From positions 62,001 to 126,000 of the forward strand of contig NZ_JPOC01000022.1 of NCBI RefSeq assembly GCF_000738775.1: 64,000 nt of DNA, read 5' to 3'. The stretch is from Prescottella defluvii. Its GTDB lineage: Bacteria; Actinomycetota; Actinomycetes; Mycobacteriales; Mycobacteriaceae. The translations under genes were made by a program, and so were the position numbers. The stretch's first letter is position 1; the number at the start of each line of letters is the position of its first letter. Positions 36,966 through 45,907 of this stretch are shown here, piece after piece. The notes below the pieces were generated by a model. It had not been told where the DNA came from. It made no database searches and saw nothing but the letters and a program-made list of their open reading frames with translations.

Positions 36966-37595
36966 GTGCAGCTACGACGCGGTGACGTCCTCGACGGCGC
37001 CATGGCAATCCTCGACGAGTACGGCCTCGCCGACCTGACGATGCGCCGGCTCGCGACATCGCTCGGCGTCCAGCCCGGGGCGCTCTACTGGCATTTCCCG
37101 AACAAGCAGACCCTCCTCGGCGCGATGGCGGACCGCATCCTCGAGGGCGTCGACGCGCCGGTGTCGTCGACCCGGTGGGACGACGGCATCTCCGAGTTGG
37201 CACACCGCCTGCGCGGCGCGCTGCTCGCCCACCGCGACGGCGCCGAACTGGTGGCCGCGACCTACGCGTCGCGGATGACGTCGAACCTTGCCCGCGAGAG
37301 CTTCGTCGGAGCCGGGGTTCGGGCCGGGCTGCCCCGCCCGTACGCGGAACTCGCCGCCTACACGCTGCTGTACTTCGTCCTCGGGCACACCGTCGACGAA
37401 CAGTCCCGCGCGCAGATGGAGGCGATGGGAGCGCTCACCCGCACCCCGGCCTCACCCGACACCGAGACCGGCGCCGACCTCGGCTCCGACGACGAACTCC
37501 TCGACGGCGATCCGGCCGTGCGCTTCGACTTCGGGCTCGGGTTGTTCATCGACGGCGTCCGCGCGCGTCTCGGTGAGCCCGCCGCCCGCACCTGA
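36966..37595 (+). CDS. bioQ: BioQ-type TetR regulator of biotin synthesis
   Basis: A 209-residue TetR-family protein. The N-terminal helix-turn-helix reads LTMRRLATSLGVQPGALYWH followed by FPNKQTLLGAM. The C-terminal domain resembles the TetR_C group, with LLYFVLGHTVDEQSRAQ. It starts at GTG 36966 with GTAGGAG upstream. The divergent bioB gene and the two palindromic boxes between them support the BioQ assignment, a repressor of biotin genes known in Corynebacterium and mycobacteria. Confidence 0.82.
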   Translation: MQLRRGDVLDGAMAILDEYGLADLTMRRLATSLGVQPGALYWHFPNKQTLLGAMADRILEGVDAPVSSTRWDDGISELAHRLRGALLAHRDGAELVAATYASRMTSNLARESFVGAGVRAGLPRPYAELAAYTLLYFVLGHTVDEQSRAQMEAMGALTRTPASPDTETGADLGSDDELLDGDPAVRFDFGLGLFIDGVRARLGEPAART

Positions 37596-37609
37596 TACGA
37601 GCTGCGTCG

Positions 37610-38548
37610 CTAGGAGAGCGCGGCGACCAGATCAACGGGCGCCGCGATCGGGACGCGCCCTTCCATCAGGATGCGTCGGCATCCGTCCAACTCGACGAGG
37701 ACGTCGAAGGGGGCGGCCCCGTACGCGAGCGGCGTCGCGAGGGCACCGACCGCACGCGTCGCGTCCGGGCACTCCCCCGGGGCCGGCCGTGCGTCCGGCA
37801 TCTCCACCGAACCTTCGAGCCGCCGCGCACCGTCGAACACCCATGCCCCGTCCCGACGCCGGTAGTCGCACACCGAGTACACGGCGGTCAGGCCCTCGAG
37901 TTCCGCGGTCCCGGCGACCGCGGACCCGACCGTCGGTTCGGGCACGGCCGCGACACACGGGTGCAGTTTCGCCGCCGCGGGCGGCGCCACGGTGAACCGG
38001 TACTCGATCGTCTCGACCTCCGTGAGGGCCTCGATCTCGGCGAGACCGCCGATGCGCCGGAACCCGCAGTCGTCCACCGGATACGAGGGTCGGAGTGCGC
38101 GGCCGCCTGCATCGACCAACCACAGGTCCGGAGTCCGCACGGAACCGGCGACCGGACATCCGCCCTGGAGGAGCCGGCGCCCCTCGGACGGCGCGTTGAG
38201 CTTCCGGACCGCCGCAGTGAAATCGCCTTCCCAGCGGTGAGCGGTGGCGACCACGACCAGGTCGGCGGACAGGGTCGGGCCCGCATACGGGTCACAGGTC
38301 AACGCCGAGACCGGGACGAAGTCGCGCGGCACGGTTCCGCGCCGCGCCGGCGACTGCGGCGTCAGTTCGACAGGCGCAGTTGCAATCCCGACCAGGTCGA
38401 ACGGGATCTCGCAGACCGCGGCCGACACGACCTCGGCCGTCGGCCGCGCCGGCGCCGAGCCACCGACGTCGAACAGACCCGCCCCGTACGCACCGAGCGC
38501 AATCGCCGAGACCATCACCGTCAGCGCCAGCGGTCGGACGATCCGCAT
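37610..38548 (-). CDS. Secreted or membrane-anchored protein of unknown function
   Basis: A 312-residue protein with an N-terminal hydrophobic segment (RPLALTVMVSAIALGAYG) that is a signal anchor or signal peptide. The rest is extracytoplasmic and Cys-containing: Cys pairs at CEIPFD, LTCDPYA, GGCPVAG, DDCGF, HPCVAAV and VCDYRRR may form disulfides. Two similar halves of about 130 residues are suggested by matching spacing of these Cys and of LVVVATAHRWEGDF-like and VFDGARRLEG-like parts, but this is weak. The ATG at 38548 overlaps the stop of the upstream membrane-protein gene (TGATG). The product is not recognised. Confidence 0.7.
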   Translation of the reverse strand: MRIVRPLALTVMVSAIALGAYGAGLFDVGGSAPARPTAEVVSAAVCEIPFDLVGIATAPVELTPQSPARRGTVPRDFVPVSALTCDPYAGPTLSADLVVVATAHRWEGDFTAAVRKLNAPSEGRRLLQGGCPVAGSVRTPDLWLVDAGGRALRPSYPVDDCGFRRIGGLAEIEALTEVETIEYRFTVAPPAAAKLHPCVAAVPEPTVGSAVAGTAELEGLTAVYSVCDYRRRDGAWVFDGARRLEGSVEMPDARPAPGECPDATRAVGALATPLAYGAAPFDVLVELDGCRRILMEGRVPIAAPVDLVAALS

Positions 38549-38985
38549 CAGCGCGAAACCCACGGCGCACGTGAATCCCCGGACGCCGGCACCGATCGCG
38601 GCGCGAGCGCGAACGCGCAGACGAAGGTGACGGCGGCGAACCCGACCGCGACGGCCGGCATCACGATCGACGGATCCCCCGGAGAAGAGGACAGCAACCA
38701 CATCGAGAACACCGCCATCAGGACTAGGACCGCGCCCGCGGAACACGCCGCGAAACGCGCCCTCCAGCACCGCTCGCTGCGGGCCGGCCAATGCGTCGCC
38801 GACTGGATCGCCAGATGCCCGGCCGCCACGGACACCCCGCCGACGACTGCACCGAGAACCGCACCGATGAACGCGCCGAGGCACATCCCGGCAGAGTTGC
38901 CGCCGAGCGCCGCCGCCGTCCCGCCACCGGACACCGCACCCGATCCGATCGCGATCGACATCTCCCGCCCCACCCATTGCCCCAT
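38548..38985 (-). CDS. Small Gly-rich membrane protein of unknown function
   Basis: A 145-residue protein with about three hydrophobic segments, including GAFIGAVLGAVVGGVSVAAG, LVLMAVFSMWLL and VMPAVAVGFAAVTFVCAFAL. The stop overlaps the next gene by one base (TGATG), so it is translationally coupled to the secreted protein at 37610-38548, and both probably act together at the envelope. The start may be 38985 or the ATG at 38961, which has a GGGAG touching it. The product is not recognised. Confidence 0.6.
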   Translation of the reverse strand: MGQWVGREMSIAIGSGAVSGGGTAAALGGNSAGMCLGAFIGAVLGAVVGGVSVAAGHLAIQSATHWPARSERCWRARFAACSAGAVLVLMAVFSMWLLSSSPGDPSIVMPAVAVGFAAVTFVCAFALAPRSVPASGDSRAPWVSR

Positions 38986-39102
38986 GAAGACATGCGTACC
39001 ACGACCCGGAGAACCGCCCGAGAATGCCTCTCCGACGCGACACGCCTCGGGCCAACGTCCGATGTCCTACGTCCGCGCCGCAAGGGTGGCAGGCTCGCAG
39101 GC

Positions 39103-39528
39103 ATGGGTGATATATCGAACATCGGACCGGTCGAACTGGTCGTGCTGACCTTCCCCGGCACACGCGTCGACGACGCCACCGTCGCCGCACTGCAGAACGT
39201 CGTCGATCGCGGCTACGTGACGCTCCTCGATCTCGTCTACCTCGCGAAGGACGCCGACGGGAACATCACCCAGGTGGACGTCGACGAGGACCTCGACGAC
39301 ATCGGCCTGGCGATCCTGTCCATCGAGGCGAAGTCACTCATCAGCGACGAGGACCTCGACGTGGTGCGTGATTCGCTCGAGCCCGGGACCTCCGCGGCAA
39401 TCATCGTGTACGAGGAGACGTGGGCGCGGGATCTCGCGACGACGGTCCGCGGCGCGGGCGGCGAGGTTGCACTGCATGTCCAGATTCCCCGTGACGCGGT
39501 AACCGCCGCCGTCGAAGCAGCACTCTAG
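39103..39528 (+). CDS. DUF6325/DUF1269-like protein
   Basis: A 141-residue protein: GPVELVVLTFPGTRVDDATV, then DRGYVTLLDLVYLAKDADG and DEDLDVVRDSLEPGTSAAI and YEETWARDLA. This is the pattern of actinobacterial DUF6325 proteins (similar to DUF1269), usually encoded next to a small SHOCT-domain protein, as here. The ATG at 39103 has no strong ribosome site. Function unknown, possibly membrane- or stress-associated. The next gene begins 15 bases after its stop. Confidence 0.75.
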   Translation: MGDISNIGPVELVVLTFPGTRVDDATVAALQNVVDRGYVTLLDLVYLAKDADGNITQVDVDEDLDDIGLAILSIEAKSLISDEDLDVVRDSLEPGTSAAIIVYEETWARDLATTVRGAGGEVALHVQIPRDAVTAAVEAAL

Positions 39529-39543
39529 AAACAGGAGATTCAC

Positions 39544-39867
39544 ATGGTCTTTCGAGCCGGCCGCAGGGGCCGTCCCGGATTGCTCGGCACCGTCGCACGC
39601 ACCGCGGTCATCGCGGGTACCGCGCAGGCCACGTCCAATGCCGTGAACCGGCGCGGGCAGCAGCGGGCCGCGGAACAGCAGGCGTACGCCGAACAGCAGG
39701 CCGCGGCGGTGCCCGCACCCCAGCCCACACCCCCGCCCGCTCCGTCGCCCGCCGCACCGGCCGGCGACGATCTCGTGTCCAAGCTGCAGCAACTCGGCCA
39801 GCTGCACCAGTCCGGCGTGCTGTCCGACGACGAGTTCGCGGCAGCGAAGGCGCAACTCCTCAGCTGA
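39544..39867 (+). CDS. SHOCT-domain protein
   Basis: A 107-residue protein with a basic N-terminus, a Gln/Ala/Pro-rich middle (AAEQQAYAEQQAAAVPAPQ) and a C-terminal SHOCT domain: LVSKLQQLGQLHQSGVLSDD and EFAAAKAQLL. SHOCT domains are short oligomerisation modules. CAGGAGATT precedes the ATG. It follows the DUF6325 gene directly, a pairing common in actinobacteria. Confidence 0.85.
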   Translation: MVFRAGRRGRPGLLGTVARTAVIAGTAQATSNAVNRRGQQRAAEQQAYAEQQAAAVPAPQPTPPPAPSPAAPAGDDLVSKLQQLGQLHQSGVLSDDEFAAAKAQLLS

Positions 39868-39925
39868 CCTACCCCTTTCCACAACAATTGAATTCGTGTC
39901 GATAGCCCACCGAGAGGATGTCCAC

Positions 39926-41830
39926 ATGCCGGCGAACGAAAGTGTCACCCCTGCGATCGAAGCAGCCAATGCCCGAGCGGCGGAGACACTTCCGTTCGCC
40001 GACGACTCTGACGTCGGGGACGCGGACCGCGGGTTCGTCGGGGCGCTGAGCCCCGGAGTGGTCACCGCCTCCGACGGAACCGTGGTGTGGGACAACGACT
40101 CCTACGACTTCCTCTCAGGGCCGTGCCCGCCGACCGTCAACCCGAGCCTGTGGCGGCAGTCGGGGCTGGTCGCGCGGCAGGGCCTGTACGAGGTCGCCGA
40201 GAGGATCTACCAGATCCGCGGTCTCGACCTGTCGAACATGACGTTGATCGAGGGTGAGACCGGTGTGATCGTCATCGACCCGCTGATCTCCGCGGAGACC
40301 GCCGCGGCCGGGTTGGCGCTCTACCGCGAGCATCGGGGCGATCGCCCGGTGACCGCCGTGATCTACACCCACTCCCACATCGATCACTTCGGTGGCGTCA
40401 AGGGCGTCACCACCGAGGAGGACGTGGCGGCGCGGCGCTGCGAGATCATCGCGCCCGCCGGTTTCGTCGAACACGCCGTGGCGGAGAACGTCTTCGCCGG
40501 CACCGCGATGGCACGCCGGGCCGCGTACATGTACGGCGCGGCGCTGCCCCGCGGACCGCGCGGCGCGGTCGGCGCCGGGCTGGGGCAGACCACGTCGACC
40601 GGCACCCCCACCCTGATCACCCCGACGGTGAACGTCACCTCGACCGGGCAGACCGAGGAAGTCGACGGGATCCGGATCGAGTTCCAGATGACACCGGGCA
40701 CCGAGGCTCCCGCGGAGATGAACTTCTTCTTCCCCGATCTGCGCGCACTGTGCATGGCCGAGAACGCGACCCACACACTGCACAATCTGCTGACGCTGCG
40801 CGGCGCACTGGTGCGGGATCCACACGTGTGGGCGAAGTACCTCACCGAGTCGATCAACCGCTATGCCGCGCGTTCGGACGTCCTGTTCGCCTCCCATCAC
40901 TGGCCCACGTGGGGCACGGCACGGCTCACCGAGTTCCTGTCCCTGCAACGCGACCTGTACGGGTACCTGCACGACCAGACGCTGCGACGGATCAATCAGG
41001 GCCACACGGGGATCGAGATCGCCGAGGAGATCGAGCTACCACCGGCGTTGACGAACGCCTGGCACACGCACGGCTACTACGGTTCCGTCAGCCACAACGT
41101 CAAGGCGATCTACCAGCGCTACATGGGCTGGTTCGACGGCAACCCGGCGCACCTGTGGGAGCACCCGCCGGTGGCGTCCGCGACGCGGCACGTCGAGTTC
41201 ATGGGCGGGTCCGCCGAGGTGCTGAGGAAGGCCCGGGAATCGTTCGCCGCCGGTGACTTCCGCTGGGTTGCGCAGGTCGTGAACTACGTCGTCTTCGCCG
41301 AACCGGACAACGCGGAGGCGAAGGCTCTGCAGGCCGACACCTTCGAGCAGTTGGCGTACGGCGCCGAGAACGGGACCTGGCGCAACTTCTATCTCACCGG
41401 CGCGCACGAACTCCGCAACGGGTCCGTCGGGACCCCGACGACCACCGATGCGCCCGACATCGCGGGCGCGCTGTCGGTGGAGCAGGTGTTCGATGCGATC
41501 TCGCTGCGGATCGACGGTCCTCGGGCGTGGGACGCACGCATCGTCATCGACTGGCATGTCACCGACGAGGACATCGTGCACCGGACCCAACTGCGCAACG
41601 GTCTGCTGGTGCACTTCGACGTCGACGCCACCGTCGCGGACCTGCCGGACCCCGACGCGACGTTCACCCTCACCCGGCCCCTGTTGCTCGGGGCGCTGCT
41701 CGGTGGGGTGGACCTGGCCCAGGCGATCGGTGACGGCCGGATCACCGTCGAGGGTGACGTCGCCAAACTGGCGGAACTCGCCGGGTACGTCGACGAACCG
41801 GACCCGGACTTCGCGATCGTCACCCCCTGA
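39926..41830 (+). CDS. Metallo-beta-lactamase-fold alkylsulfatase
   Basis: A 634-residue enzyme of the SdsA1/Pisa1 type that hydrolyses alkyl sulfates. The zinc motif THSHIDHFGG places ligands at His149, His151, Asp153 and His154. MNFFFPDLRALCMAENATHT contributes the acidic bridging ligand and further zinc contacts. SHHWPTWG is a later His site. The middle holds the helical dimerisation domain, and the end (about 515-634) an SCP2-like substrate domain. No signal peptide is seen, so it may be cytoplasmic. The ATG at 39926 (GAGAGG upstream) is preferred to the GTG at 39896. Stereospecificity, primary or secondary, cannot be told. Confidence 0.92.
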   Translation: MPANESVTPAIEAANARAAETLPFADDSDVGDADRGFVGALSPGVVTASDGTVVWDNDSYDFLSGPCPPTVNPSLWRQSGLVARQGLYEVAERIYQIRGLDLSNMTLIEGETGVIVIDPLISAETAAAGLALYREHRGDRPVTAVIYTHSHIDHFGGVKGVTTEEDVAARRCEIIAPAGFVEHAVAENVFAGTAMARRAAYMYGAALPRGPRGAVGAGLGQTTSTGTPTLITPTVNVTSTGQTEEVDGIRIEFQMTPGTEAPAEMNFFFPDLRALCMAENATHTLHNLLTLRGALVRDPHVWAKYLTESINRYAARSDVLFASHHWPTWGTARLTEFLSLQRDLYGYLHDQTLRRINQGHTGIEIAEEIELPPALTNAWHTHGYYGSVSHNVKAIYQRYMGWFDGNPAHLWEHPPVASATRHVEFMGGSAEVLRKARESFAAGDFRWVAQVVNYVVFAEPDNAEAKALQADTFEQLAYGAENGTWRNFYLTGAHELRNGSVGTPTTTDAPDIAGALSVEQVFDAISLRIDGPRAWDARIVIDWHVTDEDIVHRTQLRNGLLVHFDVDATVADLPDPDATFTLTRPLLLGALLGGVDLAQAIGDGRITVEGDVAKLAELAGYVDEPDPDFAIVTP

Positions 41831-41853
41831 CCCGGTCGCGTCGAGCGGCGCGG

Positions 41854-42183
41854 TCAGTTCTGGCGGCGATCGCTCACCAGGACGCAGATGTCCTTGTCTG
41901 CCGCGACGAGTTGCGCTGCCTCGAGGTCGCCGGCCATCCGCAGCGTGTGCTCGCGGGCGGCGAGGGCGCGGATCGCGCGGTCGAGTTCGTCGTGTTCCAT
42001 CGCCCACGCGGCCGCGTGTACGGGCGATGACCGCGTACGTCTCCGGTCGGCCCATTCCTTCCACGCGAACCCCGCCAGCGCCAGCGCCGTCAGCAGGATG
42101 GGGATCATCGCAGCCACCACCAACCAGGTCGGCGCGACTACCATCTCCCCCGAGTACATGCCCGGATACTCCCCCGGCCCCAT
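41854..42183 (-). CDS. Small single-span membrane protein
   Basis: A 109-residue protein: a short Gly/Pro/Tyr-rich N-terminus, one transmembrane helix (TWLVVAAMIPILLTALALAG), then a basic stretch WADRRRTRSS and a helical cytoplasmic tail rich in Ala, Glu and Asp. The ATG at 42183 has GGGGGTGA upstream; the long open frame beyond it does not look coding. It faces away from the lipase gene, with which it shares a 200-base intergenic region. The product is not recognised. Confidence 0.65.
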   Translation of the reverse strand: MGPGEYPGMYSGEMVVAPTWLVVAAMIPILLTALALAGFAWKEWADRRRTRSSPVHAAAWAMEHDELDRAIRALAAREHTLRMAGDLEAAQLVAADKDICVLVSDRRQN

Positions 42184-42381
42184 CGATTCACCCCCATTGA
42201 TTTGCCCCACCGCCACGATCTGCTGCGCGAACGACGCTGCGCCCGTCTGCGTATCGGATACTATGCCCTGCCTCGGCCGGCGAGGGTCGCACACGAAGAC
42301 GACCGAACCGGCGCCGCCGTACCTCCGGTGCGCGCAGAATGGGGGTCTGCATACACGCGAACGGCACCCGGGAGCGCTGTG

Positions 42382-43512
42382 ATGATCCGACGACGACTCG
42401 GCCTGGCGGTGATGGTCACCGCGCTCGTCTCGGCCGTCGTTTCCACGGCCCCCGCGCAGGCGCAGCAACCGGACCCGGCCACCGCCCCCGGCACGGTGAC
42501 CGCTGTGGCTCCGCTGCCGCAGTCCTTCTGGATCCCCGGTGCCGTCGAGGGCTCGAAGCTCACCTACTGGTCGACCGGCCCCCTCGACCGTCCCGCGTTG
42601 AGTACCGGCGCGGTCTTCCTTCCCCCCGGCACGCCCCCCGACGGTGGGTGGCCGGTGGTCTCGTGGGCGCACGGCACCGTGGGAATCGCCGACAAGTGCA
42701 CGCCCACCGTCACCGGGACGGTCGGCATTCCGTACCTCAGGCACTGGCTGTCGCAGGGTTACGCGATCGTCGCCACCGACTATGTGGGGCTGGGTACGCC
42801 GGGTGTGCACCCGTACCTCGACGGCCCGTCGGCGGCACACAGTGTGGTCGACATGGTGCGCGCCGCGCGCGCGGTCGAACCGTCGCTGTCATCGCGGTGG
42901 GTGGTGCTGGGGCAGTCCCAGGGAGGGCAGGCGGCGATGGCGACGGCAGCGCTCGCGACACGGTATGCGCCCGAACTGGACTACCGCGGCGCGGTGGCGA
43001 CCGGCGCGCCGTCGAATCTGGAGAACCTGACGCCGCTCGTGCGGCCGGGCTTCCCGCGTCTACCGTTGACCGGCACCACCGTCTTCGTCTCGTACATCCT
43101 CGCCGGACTCCGCGCGGCCCGACCCGATCTCGACCTCGATCGGGATCTGACCCCGGTCGGTCTCGACGCCCTCGCCCGCGCCGAGAACGAGTGCTACGAG
43201 GAGATGGCAACGGACCTGGAGAACGTCTCGATCGGCGATCTGGTGAACCGACCGCTCGACGATCCCGCGGTGCTCGCCGCCACGCGCGGCATGCTGGAGA
43301 TCCCGACCTCCGGCTACGACCGCCCGGTCTTCCTCGGACAGGGCCTGGCGGACGAGATGGTGCCGGCGCCCTTGGCGTTGAAACTCGCCACCGAGCTCGC
43401 CGCCAACCACCAACCGGTCACCTTCCGCACCTACCCGACCGGACACATCGAGACGATGCGCGCCGCACTCCCCGAGAGCCTGTCCTTCGTCCGGACGCTG
43501 TTCGGAATGTAG
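42382..43512 (+). CDS. Secreted lipase-type alpha/beta-hydrolase (LIP family)
   Basis: A 376-residue secretory lipase-like protein. The signal peptide ends around APAQAQ (residue about 30). The fold shows VVSWAHGTVGIADKC, the nucleophile elbow LGQSQGGQAA (Ser179), and the C-terminal Asp in FLGQGLADEMVP and His in YPTGHIETM. Two Cys near ADKC and ENECYE may pair. GGGAG precedes the ATG at 42382. A deleted remnant of the 3' part of a related gene lies at about 48753-48850. Confidence 0.88.
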   Translation: MIRRRLGLAVMVTALVSAVVSTAPAQAQQPDPATAPGTVTAVAPLPQSFWIPGAVEGSKLTYWSTGPLDRPALSTGAVFLPPGTPPDGGWPVVSWAHGTVGIADKCTPTVTGTVGIPYLRHWLSQGYAIVATDYVGLGTPGVHPYLDGPSAAHSVVDMVRAARAVEPSLSSRWVVLGQSQGGQAAMATAALATRYAPELDYRGAVATGAPSNLENLTPLVRPGFPRLPLTGTTVFVSYILAGLRAARPDLDLDRDLTPVGLDALARAENECYEEMATDLENVSIGDLVNRPLDDPAVLAATRGMLEIPTSGYDRPVFLGQGLADEMVPAPLALKLATELAANHQPVTFRTYPTGHIETMRAALPESLSFVRTLFGM

Positions 43513-43561
43513 GCAGGTAGTTCGCCACCGGAACGGCGAGCGATGGTGCAGTTCGATTCGT

Positions 43562-44932
43562 TCAGGTTTGGGTGCCCGAAGACGCTTTTCGGCCGTCGAC
43601 TCCACGTCGAACGGGCGACTGCCGGACGGTGTCACTCAGCGGCAGCAGGATCAAGACGAGCACCGCCGCGAGCGCCACGCAGACCGCGCCGGCGGTGAGG
43701 CCACCGGAGTAGCCCAGGACAGCCAGTGCGGCGACACCGACAGCGCCGCCGATCTGCTGGACGGATGTGAACAGGGCCGAGCCGAGCCCAGCGTTGTCCT
43801 CTGTGGTCCCGTCGACGGCCGCGACGGCCAGGACGGGCAGTGTCAGCCCATTGCCGATGCTCAGTACGAGCATGCCGGGCAGGACGTGAGCGGCATAGGA
43901 GTCGCCCGCAGCCAGGCCGGACAGCAGCAGCAGACCGGCGATGTTGACCAGGAAGGCCAGCAGGAGCGCCCGGCGCCTACCGATCCTGAGCGAGACTCGG
44001 GAGGACAGCCACATGCCCACCAGAATGCCTGCGCCATAGGGCAGGTAGGCGATGCCCGCGAGGAGCGGGCCGTATGCCAGCGCGGTCTGCACCTGGATCA
44101 TCAGCAAGAACGACATCGCGTACATCGCCATCGAGAACAGCAGAGTGGCGACGTTGGCGACTGCCCGCGTCCGCGATGCCAGGAACGACCCTGGCACCAG
44201 CGGAGCCGCCGACCGCGACTCCACCACCACGAACGACACCGCCAAGGCGGCGGACAGCACGACGACGCCGATGACGAGCGGATCGCTCCACCCGGTCGCA
44301 CCGGCCCGCAGCAGTCCGTACACCAGCGACACCGCGGCACCGGTCACCAGGACCGCGCCGGGAACGTCGAGAGGGCACCGGTCGCGGGCGCGGGACTCGG
44401 GAACCACACGCGGGAGCAGCGCCAGCGCTATGGCGACGATGGGCAGGTTGATCAGGAAGATCCCACGCCAGGAGACCAGGTCGGTCAGCGCTCCGGACAG
44501 CACCAGACCCGAGGTTCCGCCCAGGGCCGCGATCCCGCCCCAGATGCCCAGCGCCTTGGCCCGCTCCTCCCGCCCCGGATACAGCAATGTGATCATCGAC
44601 ATTGCCGCCGGACTGGCCATCGCAGCACCCGCGCCCTGCACGAACCGCCCGATCACAAGCTGCCATGGCTCCTGCGCGATCGCGCAAGCCAGGCTTGCCA
44701 TTCCGAACAGCGCCACGCCTATGAGGAAGACGCGACGGCGTCCCAGCAGATCCGCCATCCGGCCACACAGCAGCAGCAGCCCGCCGAAGGCCAGGAAGTA
44801 GGCGTTGACGACCCAGGGCAACCCGTCTGGGTTGAATCCCAGATCATCTCGGATGCTGGGCAGCGCGACGATCACGACGGTGTCATCGAGCACGAGCATG
44901 AACTGGACGAGGCATAACACGAACATCGGCAC
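43562..44932 (-). CDS. MFS drug-resistance transporter (DHA2 type)
   Basis: A 456-residue membrane protein with about 14 hydrophobic segments, the size and motif pattern of EmrB/QacA-type proton-coupled drug exporters. The first helix has LDDTVVIVALPSIRDDLG, and helix 2-3 has GRMADLLGRRRVFLIGVALF, the MFS motif A. Motif C-like GIWGGIAALGGTSGLVLSG follows. The start is GTG at 44932 or ATG at 44926. The divergent AraC gene starts about 60 bases away and probably controls it. Substrate unknown. Confidence 0.92.
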   Translation of the reverse strand: MPMFVLCLVQFMLVLDDTVVIVALPSIRDDLGFNPDGLPWVVNAYFLAFGGLLLLCGRMADLLGRRRVFLIGVALFGMASLACAIAQEPWQLVIGRFVQGAGAAMASPAAMSMITLLYPGREERAKALGIWGGIAALGGTSGLVLSGALTDLVSWRGIFLINLPIVAIALALLPRVVPESRARDRCPLDVPGAVLVTGAAVSLVYGLLRAGATGWSDPLVIGVVVLSAALAVSFVVVESRSAAPLVPGSFLASRTRAVANVATLLFSMAMYAMSFLLMIQVQTALAYGPLLAGIAYLPYGAGILVGMWLSSRVSLRIGRRRALLLAFLVNIAGLLLLSGLAAGDSYAAHVLPGMLVLSIGNGLTLPVLAVAAVDGTTEDNAGLGSALFTSVQQIGGAVGVAALAVLGYSGGLTAGAVCVALAAVLVLILLPLSDTVRQSPVRRGVDGRKASSGTQT

Positions 44933-44993
44933 GAGACGACGCTATGACCGACGACATTTGGCCACAATCCGCGCTGAGGCCAGACTGTGTCGC

Positions 44994-45833
44994 ATGGAGG
45001 ACATCGGCGCGATCGTCGTGGGCCACTTCCCACTCACCTCCGGGGAGTGGATCCCCGCGCACAGCCACACCCACCACCAGATCGCCTGGACCCGACGCGG
45101 CGTCCTGAGCGTCGGCGTGGGCGAGTTGTACTGGGTCTTGCCACCCACCAGGGCGCTGTGGATCCCCGCGGGCGTCACCCACACGACCGGCGCCACCCGC
45201 GACGCGGTGCTGTGCAGCCTCTATCTGGCCCCGGAGCACTGCCCGCTGGACTGGACCGAGCCCACTGTGGTCGGTATCGACGGCTTGCTGGCGGAGCTGA
45301 CGACGTACCTGGCCCGCGCCGACCTCTCCGAGGATGCGCGCGTGCGGGCCGAGGCGTTGGTGCCGGACCTGTTGCACCCGTTGCCCACCCGGCCGATCGA
45401 TGTGCCGCGACCTACCGATGAGCGCGTCCGGATCGTGGCGGACACCCTGCTGGCGGACCCGGCCGACCCGCGGGGCCTCGAGGCTCATGCCCGCGTGGTC
45501 GGCGTGAGCAGACGGACCTTGACTCGGCTCTTCAGCGAAGACATGGGAATGAGCTTCGACCGCTGGCGCACGCGGGTCCGGATGAGCGCCGCCCTGCCGC
45601 TGCTGGCCGAGGGGCAGCCGGTTTCGCGCGTGGCGCACAGCGTGGGGTACGCCACCGCGAGCGCGTTCCTGGCGGCCTTCCGGCGCACGGTCGGCACGAC
45701 GCCCCGGCAATACCTGCTCAGTGGGCACGACGGAAGTGGCCGTCGCGTCGGCACCGGCGCCGCGGCCGACTCGTCGAGGAATGCCGGAACGGCGCGCGAT
45801 TCCGGCAGCGAGGAATCAAAGCTCTTGAAATAG
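44994..45833 (+). CDS. AraC-family transcriptional regulator
   Basis: A 279-residue regulator. The N-terminal cupin sensor has HSHTHHQIAWTRRGVLSV and LWIPAGVTHTT. The C-terminal pair of helix-turn-helix motifs includes GVSRRTLTRLFSEDMGMSF and VSRVAHSVGYATASAFLAAF, then RRTVGTTPRQY. The ATG at 44994 is the start that gives a normal cupin N-terminus; the longer frame runs back into the divergent MFS gene. It probably regulates that exporter in response to a compound bound by the cupin. Confidence 0.9.
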   Translation: MEDIGAIVVGHFPLTSGEWIPAHSHTHHQIAWTRRGVLSVGVGELYWVLPPTRALWIPAGVTHTTGATRDAVLCSLYLAPEHCPLDWTEPTVVGIDGLLAELTTYLARADLSEDARVRAEALVPDLLHPLPTRPIDVPRPTDERVRIVADTLLADPADPRGLEAHARVVGVSRRTLTRLFSEDMGMSFDRWRTRVRMSAALPLLAEGQPVSRVAHSVGYATASAFLAAFRRTVGTTPRQYLLSGHDGSGRRVGTGAAADSSRNAGTARDSGSEESKLLK

Positions 45834-45907
45834 CAGGGAATTGCTCCGAGAACTGGAACCGGTGTCACGCTTCGCCGAACTCCGCTGCACATCGAGAGTT
45901 GACGAAC

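Noticed and set aside
37610-39190. One single 526-codon gene
   Set aside because: The upstream part of this frame is low-complexity Arg-rich. A second frame encodes a membrane protein whose stop overlaps an ATG at 38548, which gives two normal genes instead.
41854-42840. Extension of the small membrane gene into a 328-codon protein
   Set aside because: The added part lies antisense to the lipase gene and is Arg/Gly-rich; the ATG at 42183 with a good ribosome site is preferred.
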